In this document: positions 26,935-35,671 of the stretch, one piece after another
Numbering within the stretch: the first letter of the stretch is position 1
Layout of the letters: each line of letters starts with the position of its first letter
Origin: an uncultured Clostridia bacterium
Lineage (GTDB): Bacteria > Bacillota > Clostridia > TANB77 > CAG-508
Direction: 5' to 3'
NCBI GenBank assembly: GCA_934141555.1
Contig: CAKPCK010000001.1
Location: 124,001-188,000, forward strand
DNA length: 64,000 nt
Translations under genes and position numbers: made by a program
Notes under the pieces: generated by a model
Databases searched by the model: none
The model's input: only the letters and a program-made list of their open reading frames with translations
What the model was told of the DNA's origin: nothing

Positions 26935-27786
26935 ATGGGATTTGAAAAAATCAAAGTATATGCATTTGTAGGACCATCTGGAACAGGGAAAAGCTATAGA
27001 GCACAAATGGTAGCTAGTGAAAAAAACATAAATTTTATAATTGATGATGGGCTACTTATAAAAGATAATGAAATTGTTGCAGGACTATCTGCTAAAAAAG
27101 CACCAACAAAAATAGAAACAGTAAAACATGCATTATTTTTAAATGAAGATGAACAAGAACAAATAGAAAAAGCATTAAGAAAATATAAGCCAGATAAAAT
27201 TTTAATATTAGGAACATCTGACGGAATGGTAGAAAAAATAGCAGCAAATTTAAAATTACCACCGATTTCAGAAACGACATATATAAATGAAGTTGCAACA
27301 GAAGAAGAAATGAAAACTGCAAGACATATAAGAGAAACAGAAGGAAAACATGTAATACCAGTCCCAACTTTTGAACTAAAAAAAGATTTTTCAGGATATT
27401 TATTAGATCCATTACAAATATTCAAATCAAAAGGAATAGGAGAAAAACCATATATATCAGAAAAAACAATAATAAGACCAACATTTAGTTATATGGGAAA
27501 ATTTACAATATCTGATACAGTATTTAGACAAATAATGGAAAATGTTGCAAGTAAAATTCCAGAAATATATAAAGTACAAAGAACAAGAGTAACAAGTTCT
27601 GCAGAAGGACCGAGTATCTATATGGAAGTAACAATAATATATGGTTGTAAAGTAAAGGATGTTTTAAAAGAATTTAAAGAAAGGGCAAAAAAGGAAATAG
27701 ATAAATTAACATCAATGAATGTAGTATCATTAGAAGTAGTAGCAAAAAATGTCTATGTCCCAGAAAAAGAAAATGAAGAAAATTAA
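26935..27786 (+). CDS. P-loop ATPase fused to a Gls24/Asp23-like C-terminal domain
   Basis: A 283-residue protein. The N-terminal half carries a Walker A motif GPSGTGKS (residues 13-20) and IDDGLLI as a possible acidic metal site. The C-terminal ~110 residues contain a Gls24/Asp23-type beta-alpha pattern ending in NVVSLEVVAKNVYVPE. Asp23/Gls24 proteins are envelope-stress proteins that act under the membrane. Function of the fused ATPase is unknown. It overlaps plsC by 14 bases, suggesting an envelope-lipid connection. Confidence 0.75.
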   Translation: MGFEKIKVYAFVGPSGTGKSYRAQMVASEKNINFIIDDGLLIKDNEIVAGLSAKKAPTKIETVKHALFLNEDEQEQIEKALRKYKPDKILILGTSDGMVEKIAANLKLPPISETTYINEVATEEEMKTARHIRETEGKHVIPVPTFELKKDFSGYLLDPLQIFKSKGIGEKPYISEKTIIRPTFSYMGKFTISDTVFRQIMENVASKIPEIYKVQRTRVTSSAEGPSIYMEVTIIYGCKVKDVLKEFKERAKKEIDKLTSMNVVSLEVVAKNVYVPEKENEEN

Positions 27787-28387
27787 ATTATTTTTTAAAC
27801 AGATAATTAGAATAATAGTAAGATTTGCTATAAAGCTGTATTTTGTAGTAATATATAGAGTAAAAGTTATAGGACAAGAGAACATTCCAAAGAATAAAAA
27901 AGAACCATTAATATATTGTGGAAATCACAGAACATATAAAGACCCACCATTAATAGTAGTAACAGCTAAAAGACATGTAAGATTTTTAGCAAAAGAAGAA
28001 TTACTAAAAAACAAATTTTTTGCATTTCTTGGAGTTGTATTTGATGGAATATATGTAAAAAGAGATTCAAAAGATTTATCAGCTATAAAAACAACATTAA
28101 AAGCGTTAAAAAATGGTGAAAGTATAGCATTGTTTCCAGAAGGAACAAGAAATGGGCTAGAAAAAGGGGAAAAAGTAAAAGATGGTGCTGCATTTTTTGC
28201 TGTTAGAACTGGAGCCAAAGTTATTCCAGTAGGAATAAGTGGAGGAGAAAAGCCATTTAAACAAATGATAATTAGATATGGAAAACCAATGGACTTTAGT
28301 GATAGAGATAAAAATGATAAAGAAGAACTTGATAAAATAACAGAAGAAATAATGGAAGAGATAATTAAATTAAGTAAAGAAAAATAA
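27773..28387 (+). CDS. plsC: 1-acyl-sn-glycerol-3-phosphate acyltransferase
   Basis: A 204-residue membrane-associated acyltransferase making phosphatidic acid. It has a hydrophobic N-terminal helix (about 10-30), the catalytic HRTYKD box (His52-X4-Asp57) and the phosphate-binding FPEGTRN motif. I choose ATG 27773 (MKKIKLFF), which overlaps the preceding gene by 14 bases; an ATG at 27749 would add eight hydrophilic residues. Length matches short Gram-positive PlsC. Translational coupling with the Gls24-like ATPase is likely. Confidence 0.92.
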   Translation: MKKIKLFFKQIIRIIVRFAIKLYFVVIYRVKVIGQENIPKNKKEPLIYCGNHRTYKDPPLIVVTAKRHVRFLAKEELLKNKFFAFLGVVFDGIYVKRDSKDLSAIKTTLKALKNGESIALFPEGTRNGLEKGEKVKDGAAFFAVRTGAKVIPVGISGGEKPFKQMIIRYGKPMDFSDRDKNDKEELDKITEEIMEEIIKLSKEK

Positions 28388-28453
28388 GAGTGTTAGTAAC
28401 ACCAAATGCATGAATAGTGCAAAAATCAAAGTAGTAAAAGGAAGGAAATAAAA

Positions 28454-30274
28454 ATGAATAACAAAAATATAAGAAATATAGCAATTATAGCACACGTTGA
28501 CCATGGAAAAACAACATTAGTAGATGCATTATTAAGACAAAGCCATGTATTTAGAGATAATGAACAAGTAGCAGAAAGAGTAATGGACTCAAATGACCAA
28601 GAAAAAGAAAGAGGAATTACAATATTAGCTAAAAATACAGCAGTTATGTTTAATGGAGTAAAAATCAATATAGTTGATACTCCAGGACATGCTGATTTTG
28701 GTGGAGAAGTAGAAAGAGTTTTAAAAACAGTTGATGGAGTACTTTTATTAGTAGATGCATTTGAAGGTGCAATGCCACAAACAAGAGAAGTATTAAAAAA
28801 ATCATTAGCAATGAATTTAAAACCAATTGTAGTAATAAACAAAATAGATAGACCTGGTGCAGAACCACAAAAAGTATTAGATGAAGTAATGGAATTATTC
28901 ATAGAATTAGATGCAAATGATGATCAATTAGACTTCCCAGTAGTATATGCATCAGCAAAAAATGGAACAGCAAAATTAAATTTAGATGATCCAGATGGAG
29001 ATTTAACATGTTTATTTGAAACAATAATAAACACAATTCAAGCACCAAACTGTGATGTAGAAGGACCTGCACAAATGTTAGTATCAAATATTGATTATGA
29101 TGATTATGTAGGAAGAATTGCAGTAGGAAGACTTGAAAGAGGAACAATAAAAGTTGGTATGCCAGTAAGTATTTGTGAAAAAGATGATAAAATATCACAA
29201 GGAAAAGTAGCAAAAGTTTATACACATATGGGATTAAAGAAAGTAGAAGTTGATGAAGCATCTGCAGGAGATATTATAGAAGTTGCAGGACTTCCAAATA
29301 TTCATATTGGAGATACAATATGTGATTTCAACAATCCAGAAAAAATACCATTTGTAGATATTGATGAACCAACAGTATCTATGACATTTAGTGTAAACAA
29401 TGGACCATTTGCAGGAAGAGAAGGACAATTTATCACATCAAGACATTTAAGAGATAGATTATTTAAAGAATTAGACAGAAATGTAAGCTTAAGAGTTGAA
29501 GAAACAGCATCACCTGATTCATTTATAGTATCAGGAAGAGGAGAATTACACTTATCAGTATTAATAGAAACAATGAGAAGAGAAGGATATGAATTATTAG
29601 TATCTAGACCAAAAGTAATCATGAAAGAAATTGATGGTGTAAAATGTGAGCCAATCGAAAGATTAGTTGTAAACATTCCAGATGATTCAGTTGGAACAGT
29701 AATTGAAAAATTAGGTAGAAGAAAAGGTGAAATGGTTAACATGGAACCAGCAGAAGTAGGACATACAAAAATAGAATTCAAGATTCCAGCAAGAGGATTA
29801 ATTGGATATAGAACAGAATTCCTTACAGATACAAAAGGTGAAGGAGTTATGAACAGCATATTTGATTGCTACGAACCATATAAAGGAGAAGTTGTAGCAA
29901 GAGTTAGAGGAACAATTGTAGCATTTGAAGCAGGAACATCAATAACATATGGATTATACAATGCCCAAGACAAAGGAGAATTATTCATAGGACCTGGTGT
30001 TGATGTATATGAAGGAATGATAGTTGGATTAAATTCAAGAGGAGAAGATTTAGCTATAAATGTATGTAAAGAAAAACATTTAACAAATACAAGAGCTTCA
30101 GGATCTGATGATGCTTTAAGATTAGTACCACCAATTCAAATGTCACTTGAAAAAGCTATAGAATTTATCCAAGATGATGAATTAGTAGAAGTTACACCAA
30201 AATCAATAAGATTAAGAAAGAAAATCTTAGATAATAAAGAAAGAGAAAGAGCAGCAAGAAACGCAAACAAATAA
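28454..30274 (+). CDS. typA: Translational GTPase TypA/BipA
   Basis: A 606-residue ribosome-binding GTPase involved in 50S assembly and stress adaptation. G motifs are HVDHGKTT (G1, residues 14-21), the RGITILAKNTA region (G2), DTPGHADFGGEV (G3) and NKIDRPGA (G4). The ERGITI switch and the C-terminal TypA-specific domain are complete. AGGAAGG site upstream. No terminator follows, and small genes come next. Confidence 0.98.
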   Translation: MNNKNIRNIAIIAHVDHGKTTLVDALLRQSHVFRDNEQVAERVMDSNDQEKERGITILAKNTAVMFNGVKINIVDTPGHADFGGEVERVLKTVDGVLLLVDAFEGAMPQTREVLKKSLAMNLKPIVVINKIDRPGAEPQKVLDEVMELFIELDANDDQLDFPVVYASAKNGTAKLNLDDPDGDLTCLFETIINTIQAPNCDVEGPAQMLVSNIDYDDYVGRIAVGRLERGTIKVGMPVSICEKDDKISQGKVAKVYTHMGLKKVEVDEASAGDIIEVAGLPNIHIGDTICDFNNPEKIPFVDIDEPTVSMTFSVNNGPFAGREGQFITSRHLRDRLFKELDRNVSLRVEETASPDSFIVSGRGELHLSVLIETMRREGYELLVSRPKVIMKEIDGVKCEPIERLVVNIPDDSVGTVIEKLGRRKGEMVNMEPAEVGHTKIEFKIPARGLIGYRTEFLTDTKGEGVMNSIFDCYEPYKGEVVARVRGTIVAFEAGTSITYGLYNAQDKGELFIGPGVDVYEGMIVGLNSRGEDLAINVCKEKHLTNTRASGSDDALRLVPPIQMSLEKAIEFIQDDELVEVTPKSIRLRKKILDNKERERAARNANK

Positions 30275-30303
30275 GATTTTTAGAAGATAGAGGTTTTATT
30301 AAT

Positions 30304-30393
30304 ATGGCCAAAAGAGATTGTGATAGAAGAGGATATATAAGAGGAACAGTAATTAATAGACAATTGTTTAAACAAATAAATCGGTGGAATTGA
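30304..30393 (+). CDS. Possible 29-residue basic peptide
   Basis: An ATG at 30304, preceded by GATAGAGG about ten bases upstream, opens a 29-codon frame with many Arg residues (MAKRDCDRRGYIRG start). It ends two bases before the next ATG and carries that gene's GGTGG site inside its end. I know no homologue. It may be only a leader. Confidence 0.35.
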   Translation: MAKRDCDRRGYIRGTVINRQLFKQINRWN

Positions 30394-30394
30394 A

Positions 30395-30640
30395 ATGGAA
30401 TCTAAAAGGCAAATGCAAAAAGGACCTGTAAAAAAACAAGGACCAAGAGCTTTAGCTTGGAATGAATTCAAAAGAAGTGGACAAATTGATAAAGCCTATG
30501 AAGAAGTTGTAAAAGTATATGGTGAAAAAAGTTTTAAAAAAGAACTTATATGCAAATGGATAAAAGAAGAAATGCAAAAAATTGAAGAAATAAGAAAATG
30601 TGAGACTTCAAGAGAAAATGATAATGATGAGGCAAGATAG
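30395..30640 (+). CDS. Small basic hypothetical protein
   Basis: An 81-residue highly charged helical protein (MESKRQMQKGPVKKQGPR start, then amphipathic KKELICKWIKEEMQKIEE). No membrane segment and no recognised domain. The site GGTGG lies seven bases before the ATG. The stop is directly followed by the methyltransferase start, so both are probably cotranslated. It could bind nucleic acid given its charge, but nothing in the sequence proves that. Confidence 0.65.
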   Translation: MESKRQMQKGPVKKQGPRALAWNEFKRSGQIDKAYEEVVKVYGEKSFKKELICKWIKEEMQKIEEIRKCETSRENDNDEAR

Positions 30641-30641
30641 A

Positions 30642-31229
30642 ATGAATAAACAAGAATTAGAAAAAATAAAACAAAAAGCATTAGAAGAGCATATTCCAAT
30701 AATAATGGATGATACATTAGAGGTTGTAGATAAAATCCTAAAAGAAATAAAGCCAAAAAGAATATTAGAAATAGGAACAGCTGTTGGATATTCTGCAATG
30801 TGTTTTTCTGAATATCTTGAAGATGGTGGAAAAATAGACACAATAGAAAGAGACGAAGAAAGAATTGCAGAAGCAAAAATAAATATAAAAAATGTTGGAG
30901 TAGAAGACAAAATAAATATTTATGAAGGTGATGCAGTTGAAATTCTACCAACTTTAAATGAAAAATATGATGTAGCATTTATTGATGCTGCAAAGGGAAA
31001 ATATCCATTTTTCTTAAAAGAATCTTTAAGAATGTTAAAACCTAATGGTGTTATATTAGCTGATAATATATTATATAAAGGATATGTTATGAGTGATTAT
31101 AATAAACACAAACAACGTACAGCTGTAAGAAATTTACGAGAATATATAAGAGAAGTTACAGAAGATCAAACTCTTGAAACTGAAATACTTGAAGTTGGAG
31201 ATGGACTTGCTGTAAGTAGAAGAAAATAA
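30642..31229 (+). CDS. SAM-dependent O-methyltransferase, TrmR/YrrM-like
   Basis: A 195-residue family-3 class I methyltransferase. The SAM site is ILEIGTAVGYSAM, followed by TIERDEERIAEA and the metal-binding VAFIDAAKGKYPFFL and ILADNILYKG segments. In Bacillus subtilis the closest type, TrmR (YrrM), methylates 5-hydroxyuridine at the tRNA wobble position. That specific role is inferred from the family. I use ATG 30642 with GAGG nine bases upstream, not the in-frame ATGs from 30600 that lie inside the preceding gene. A strong terminator follows. Confidence 0.85.
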   Translation: MNKQELEKIKQKALEEHIPIIMDDTLEVVDKILKEIKPKRILEIGTAVGYSAMCFSEYLEDGGKIDTIERDEERIAEAKINIKNVGVEDKINIYEGDAVEILPTLNEKYDVAFIDAAKGKYPFFLKESLRMLKPNGVILADNILYKGYVMSDYNKHKQRTAVRNLREYIREVTEDQTLETEILEVGDGLAVSRRK

Positions 31230-31248
31230 AAATTAATTGATATGTGTT

Positions 31249-31297
31249 AAGCCTTCCTTATTAGACTAAAAAGTTTAATAAGGTGGGCTTTGTTTTT
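31249..31297 (+). terminator. Terminator after the methyltransferase gene
   Basis: AAGCC and CCTTATTA blocks pair with TAATAAGG and GGCTT as an interrupted long stem, followed by TGTTTTTT. Confidence 0.85.
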
Positions 31298-31312
31298 TAG
31301 ATTAAATAAGTA

Positions 31313-31341
31313 TTGAAAAATAAATGGCATACTGGTATAAT
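31313..31341 (+). promoter_or_regulatory. Promoter of the first lectin-like surface gene
   Basis: TTGAAA and TATAAT with 17-base spacing. The predicted transcript starts near 31348, so an ATG at 31353 would be almost leaderless, which supports the start at 31392. Confidence 0.8.
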
Positions 31342-31391
31342 AAAATTACAATATGATAGAGAAAAAATATAATAAAAGAAAAGAGGAGAAA

Positions 31392-33287
31392 ATGAGAACA
31401 AAAGAAAATAAAGGAGTTACAATAATTGCATTAGCGGTAACCATAATTGTAATGCTTATATTAGCAGGAGTGTCTATAGCAACATTAATAGGTGATGGTG
31501 GAATTGTAAGTAATGCAAATAAAGTAAAAGTAGAACGAAAAATATCAGAATTTGAAGAAGTTGCCAATTTAATATATAGTGAAAAATATATAGAAAAATC
31601 TGGAACTGGTGAAGAAATTTCTGTAGATGATATAATAGATGGGGTAGAAGAGAAAGGATATAAGATTAATAGATTAATATTTAATGATCCAGAACAAATG
31701 GACATAATCTTAAGTCAAGAAATTATAACACTAGGAATAGGAGAAAGCAAAAAAATAACTATTAAAAGTAGATATTATGTAGAAATATATGCTCAAAATT
31801 ATGAAATAGCAATAAATAATGGAAAAATAGAATTATTAAAAAGTAATATTAAGGTTAATGAAGATTATGAAAATAATATATATGTTTTATCAAATAATTC
31901 CAATCTTGAGGTAAAATACAAAGATCATGAAATACTATTAACAGATAAAGGAAATATTCCGCAAAATTATACATTAACACTAGCGTTCGGAATATGTGGA
32001 GGATATACAAAAAAATATTCTGTATCAGTTGTAAAAAAGCCAACAGAAATTACAGAAAATAATAATCTAATTATGCAGACAGATTATGGCAAAATAGACA
32101 TAATATGGTTAGATACAGAAAATAATGTAATAGAAGAACCAAACAAGCCAATTTTAACTGCAAATGAAGAAAGTATGCTTCCTATAGTATGGGACGATGG
32201 AAAAAAGATAAGAAGTACAGAAGAATCTGATAGAAATTGGTATGATTATAATAGAAATAAATGGGCTAATGCTAAAACAGGAAATGATAGTTATTTTGTA
32301 TGGATACCAAGATATGCTTATAGAATAGCTTATTATTCAGATAGTACATATTCGGAATTAACAGGATTATATGATGGATTAGGGGCCTGGAAATCAAATA
32401 CAGGAGAAATTAGAGAAAATATAGAAGATGGAATAAAAGTAATTGATTATAATGGAGATAAATATATTGTTCATCCAGCATTTGAAACAAATTTGGATTT
32501 GGGAGGATGGTCTAACGAACTTTCAGGAATATGGTTTGCAAAATTTGAAATAAGCCAAGACAATAATGATATAAAATCAACATATGGTGTAAAAAGTATT
32601 AGATATAAAACTTTAGGGGATCAATATACAATGGCAAGACAAGGAAAATATGGATATATAGGTACAAATGATGAAGATGGATATACAAGTTATATGAATA
32701 GTCATATGACTAAAAACAGTGAATGGGGAGCTGTTGTATATTTAACAGAGAGCAGATATGGAAAAAATGGACAAAGTGTACAAAAGTGTACTGAAGATGA
32801 TTACACTGGTGGAGGAAATGGTCAAAAATATCTAGATAATATTAATCAAAGCACAACAGGAAATGTATATGGAATTTATGATTTGTGTGGAGGAGCATTA
32901 GAAAGTATTGCATGTTTTAATTCTGTTGATAAAAATGCAAATTTGGTAAAATCGGGGTGGACATCTGCTACAGGTTTAAATACAAAATCTTCAAGTACAA
33001 AATATGCTACTAAGTATAATAATAAATCAAATACATATGATAGTTATGATTATAATGGAAGAGAAGTGATATTTCAATATGGAAAAACAGGTGATGCAAC
33101 GAAAGAAGTAAGAAAATGGGAGGAGCTAGGCTGGCATAATGAAATTATCAATATTCTATATTCTGCAAGTCCATTTATTTCTCGTAGTGGAGGAGCAAAA
33201 GAAAATGGAGTAGGAATATTTTATTCAATATATTCAAATGGTGAGAGTAGTCAGGATAACACTTTTAGAACAGTTCTTTGTCCATAA
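31392..33287 (+). CDS. Prepilin-like surface protein with FGE/C-type-lectin-like C-terminus
   Basis: A 631-residue protein. A class III (prepilin-type) leader MRTKENKG precedes VTIIALAVTIIVMLILAG, a 20-residue hydrophobic helix; the usual Glu at mature position 5 is absent. Residues 60-230 are beta-rich and unassigned. The C-terminal ~350 residues contain YFVWIPRYAYRI, NVYGIYDLCGGALES, a SRSGG turn and a final TFRTVLCP. These match the formylglycine-generating-enzyme-type C-type lectin fold also used by retroelement-diversified proteins. Its end shows no base-composition shift, so it seems undiversified. AGGAG lies three bases before ATG 31392. Probably membrane- or pilus-displayed and ligand-binding (inference). 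Confidence 0.75.
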   Translation: MRTKENKGVTIIALAVTIIVMLILAGVSIATLIGDGGIVSNANKVKVERKISEFEEVANLIYSEKYIEKSGTGEEISVDDIIDGVEEKGYKINRLIFNDPEQMDIILSQEIITLGIGESKKITIKSRYYVEIYAQNYEIAINNGKIELLKSNIKVNEDYENNIYVLSNNSNLEVKYKDHEILLTDKGNIPQNYTLTLAFGICGGYTKKYSVSVVKKPTEITENNNLIMQTDYGKIDIIWLDTENNVIEEPNKPILTANEESMLPIVWDDGKKIRSTEESDRNWYDYNRNKWANAKTGNDSYFVWIPRYAYRIAYYSDSTYSELTGLYDGLGAWKSNTGEIRENIEDGIKVIDYNGDKYIVHPAFETNLDLGGWSNELSGIWFAKFEISQDNNDIKSTYGVKSIRYKTLGDQYTMARQGKYGYIGTNDEDGYTSYMNSHMTKNSEWGAVVYLTESRYGKNGQSVQKCTEDDYTGGGNGQKYLDNINQSTTGNVYGIYDLCGGALESIACFNSVDKNANLVKSGWTSATGLNTKSSSTKYATKYNNKSNTYDSYDYNGREVIFQYGKTGDATKEVRKWEELGWHNEIINILYSASPFISRSGGAKENGVGIFYSIYSNGESSQDNTFRTVLCP

Positions 33288-33307
33288 TTAAAAATTATAG
33301 CAAATAA

Positions 33308-33347
33308 AAAATATCTGAGTAATATTATTACTTAGATATTTTTTTAT
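33308..33347 (+). terminator. Terminator after the first lectin-like gene
   Basis: AAATATCTGAGTAAT pairs with ATTACTTAGATATTT (one G-U), followed by a T7 tract. Confidence 0.88.
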
Positions 33348-33587
33348 TTGTTATAATTCAATTATATAAAATATCTGATTCTCTTCTTCTGTAATTAACA
33401 GTAATAAAGTTACTATATAAAAAATATATACAAATAATATATCATAAAAGAGTATAGTTGATAAGAGTAGAGTGCTAATTTTTTTAGAATTATAGACAAA
33501 AATGCTAAAAATAGAAAGATAATACATTAAGTAAAATATTTTCTGTATTTCATAAATTTATACTTTTTAGCTAAAAATTTTCTTGAT
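33348..33587. other. Long A+T-rich intergenic stretch
   Basis: Part of a 414-base gap (33288-33701). Between the terminator and the 0A-like box I see no open frame of note, no tRNA and no repeat. It is A+T-rich and could contain further regulatory sites. Confidence 0.5.
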
Positions 33588-33591
33588 AAAA

Positions 33592-33598
33592 TGTCGAA
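33592..33598 (+). promoter_or_regulatory. Spo0A-box-like site next to the -35
   Basis: The core TGTCGAA within AAATGTCGAAAAA lies six bases upstream of the -35 hexamer at 33605. This is where Spo0A binds at Spo0A-activated sigma-A promoters. Confidence 0.45.
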
Positions 33599-33604
33599 AA
33601 AATA

Positions 33605-33633
33605 TTGATAAAACAGATGCTTATTGTTATAAT
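33605..33633 (+). promoter_or_regulatory. Promoter of the diversified lectin-like gene
   Basis: TTGATA and TATAAT with 17-base spacing, about 68 bases upstream of ATG 33702. Confidence 0.8.
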
Positions 33634-33701
33634 TAAATTAATTTTATAGTTATTAAGTAGCTTAGTTAAGGATTGAGAATAACAAAAGAAAGAGGCGAAA
33701 A

Positions 33702-35615
33702 ATGTTGAAAAATAAAGAGAAAATTAGAAATAAGAAACAACAGGACGGGCCTACAGTAATAGAATTAAATTTAAGTTTAACAGTAGGGATTGTAGGAGCA
33801 ATAATAGCAATAATAGTTGCAATAACAACAGTAAAAGTAATAACAACAATGATCCAAGCAAATGAAAACAAAAATGCAGTAAATGAGAGTGAAATAAATC
33901 AATATGCTATATATATAACAAGTACAACAAAAGATGATAATGGAAATATAGTAGAAGATAAAGATAGCAATGGAAATGTAATAAAGGTGCCAGTACCCAA
34001 AGGATATACTGCGTCACAAATAGATGGTGAAACATCATTAAATAAAGGCTTTGTAATATATGAAGGAGATGTTGATTGGAGTTCAGTATTGGTAAATGGT
34101 CAAAGTACAAAATCAGCTGGGACACAGTCTACTAATAGTACAAAAAGTATAATAACACAGTCAACAACAATGAGTACAGAAAGTACAAAAGCAATTGAAA
34201 TACAGTCTACTAATAGCACAAAAAGTACGAATACGGAATCTACAACAGAAAATACCAAAAGTCCAAATACACAAAATACAACAGCGAGCACAGAAAATAT
34301 AGATAAATTAAAAGCAGAAAAATCTAGTAGTGTAATAGCAAATACACATATAAGTGAAAGCACAAGTAGCACAGAGAACACAAAGAATGAAAAGGAAAAT
34401 AAAATAACAGAAACAACCAAAAAAGAAGAAAGTAATAATGTAACAGAAGCGCCACAACAAAATGCAACATCTTCAACAACAACTAGTACTAAAAGTACGA
34501 AAAAAGAAGAAATAATTGAAGAAAATAAAGTAACAACTTCAACAGAGGAAAAGATAAATGATATAAATGTTGAAAATACAACAGAAGAAACAGTAAATAC
34601 TGTGGAAGTTGAAGATGATACAACAGATGATACAAGTACAACAGATTCAACTGAATTAACGCTAGAAGAACAACAAACAAAAAATATATTTGATTTACAA
34701 GAGGAAAGAAATCAATATGTATGGGTGCCAGTAAGTGATCCATCAAGAATATATGGAGTGGATGCAAATGGAAAAGTATGGGGAAAATTATATAATTTTT
34801 CAAGTTCTGGAAAGTCAAATAGAGATTGGACAGAAACAAATAGAATAATGAGTATAACGGATACAACGGGTTATAGAGAACCAGGTGTAGCATGGTATGC
34901 AAGTACAAATAGTGCATATGTTTTTGATACAGATGGATATTCATATATGCATAGATATGGATTAGGAGAAACTAGATATGAACTTTTAGCCCAAGAGTTA
35001 GAACAAAATTATTTAGAAATAATAAAAAGCATAAAAAAATATGGAGGATTTTATATAGGAAGATATGAATTAGGCTATGAAAATAATACAACGCCAGTGG
35101 TAAAAAAGATGAATACTAGCAATGACCGTATAAATTGGTATAAAGGTTATAGAGGATGTTTAGCCTTAAAAGGAAATAATAACAATATAAAAACAATGAT
35201 GATAACAGGAAGCTTATGGGATGAAACAGTAGATTGGTTAGTAAGTTCAGGAGCAACAAATTCAGAAGGAACAACATTAACATATCAATTAGTTGGAAAT
35301 GATTCAACAACATTTGGAAATTATATAGATGCGACATTTAAATATATAGCAAAAGATGCAAAAATGCCAACAGCAACAGAGATAAAAGAAGCAGCTGATA
35401 ATTTTCAAAAAGGTGTTTTAATTCCAACAGGAAGTGCCGAATATACAAAAACAAATAATATTTATGACATGGCTGGAAATGTAAGTGAATGGACTACAGA
35501 GGTCCACTTTTCAGAGGCCTACTCTATTTACGAAAGGGGCTTACGTGGTGGCATTTACTACTACAATCGGCAACTACAATCCAGTGGCGTACTGTACCTA
35601 TGCCGATTCGGGTGA
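33702..35615 (+). CDS. Membrane-anchored lectin-like protein, probable diversity-generating-retroelement target; 3' end frameshifted
   Basis: As read, 637 residues. A cytoplasmic basic tail and a membrane helix (about 27-50) precede a Ser/Thr-rich linker (about 130-320) full of STKST and TEST runs. An FGE-sulfatase/C-type-lectin-like domain follows from about 335: YVWVPVS, GGFYIGRYELGY, MMITGSLWDETVDW, then IYDMAGNVSEWTTEV at about 588-602. The frame then enters a G+C-rich tract and stops at 35615 after LYLCRFG. The family's expected ending continues in the next two frames (see the 35495-35671 entry), so an intact product would be about 655 residues and end near 35671. It has its own promoter and lies upstream of the pilus genes. 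Likely a surface ligand binder. Confidence 0.75.
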   Translation: MLKNKEKIRNKKQQDGPTVIELNLSLTVGIVGAIIAIIVAITTVKVITTMIQANENKNAVNESEINQYAIYITSTTKDDNGNIVEDKDSNGNVIKVPVPKGYTASQIDGETSLNKGFVIYEGDVDWSSVLVNGQSTKSAGTQSTNSTKSIITQSTTMSTESTKAIEIQSTNSTKSTNTESTTENTKSPNTQNTTASTENIDKLKAEKSSSVIANTHISESTSSTENTKNEKENKITETTKKEESNNVTEAPQQNATSSTTTSTKSTKKEEIIEENKVTTSTEEKINDINVENTTEETVNTVEVEDDTTDDTSTTDSTELTLEEQQTKNIFDLQEERNQYVWVPVSDPSRIYGVDANGKVWGKLYNFSSSGKSNRDWTETNRIMSITDTTGYREPGVAWYASTNSAYVFDTDGYSYMHRYGLGETRYELLAQELEQNYLEIIKSIKKYGGFYIGRYELGYENNTTPVVKKMNTSNDRINWYKGYRGCLALKGNNNNIKTMMITGSLWDETVDWLVSSGATNSEGTTLTYQLVGNDSTTFGNYIDATFKYIAKDAKMPTATEIKEAADNFQKGVLIPTGSAEYTKTNNIYDMAGNVSEWTTEVHFSEAYSIYERGLRGGIYYYNRQLQSSGVLYLCRFG

Positions 35616-35671
35616 CACCGGCCTTAACGTCAGCACTAGACGGTTGCCGTGCAATTCTTTATATTAAATAA
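35495..35671 (+). other. Candidate variable repeat (VR) of a diversity-generating retroelement, with two apparent frameshifts
   Basis: The tract is strikingly rich in G+C: I count 34 of 60 bases in 35581-35640, against 16 of 60 in 35401-35460. It encodes the last strands of the lectin-like domain. Frame one carries RGGIYYYN, frame two continues as GNYNPVAYCTYADSGDTGLN, and frame three ends GCRAILYIK with a stop at 35669-35671. Ignoring one C in AATCGGC (near 35568) and one in AGACGG (near 35641) restores a continuous frame. Runs of TAC, AAT and ACC codons between conserved GC-rich anchors are what adenine mutagenesis of AAC-rich template DNA leaves. No template repeat or reverse transcriptase is in the window. 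Confidence 0.6.

Noticed and set aside
34100..34660. Ser/Thr-codon repeats as a tandem-repeat array of separate function
   Set aside because: They are imperfect STKST/TEST-type codon runs of a stalk region, not a DNA repeat with constant period.
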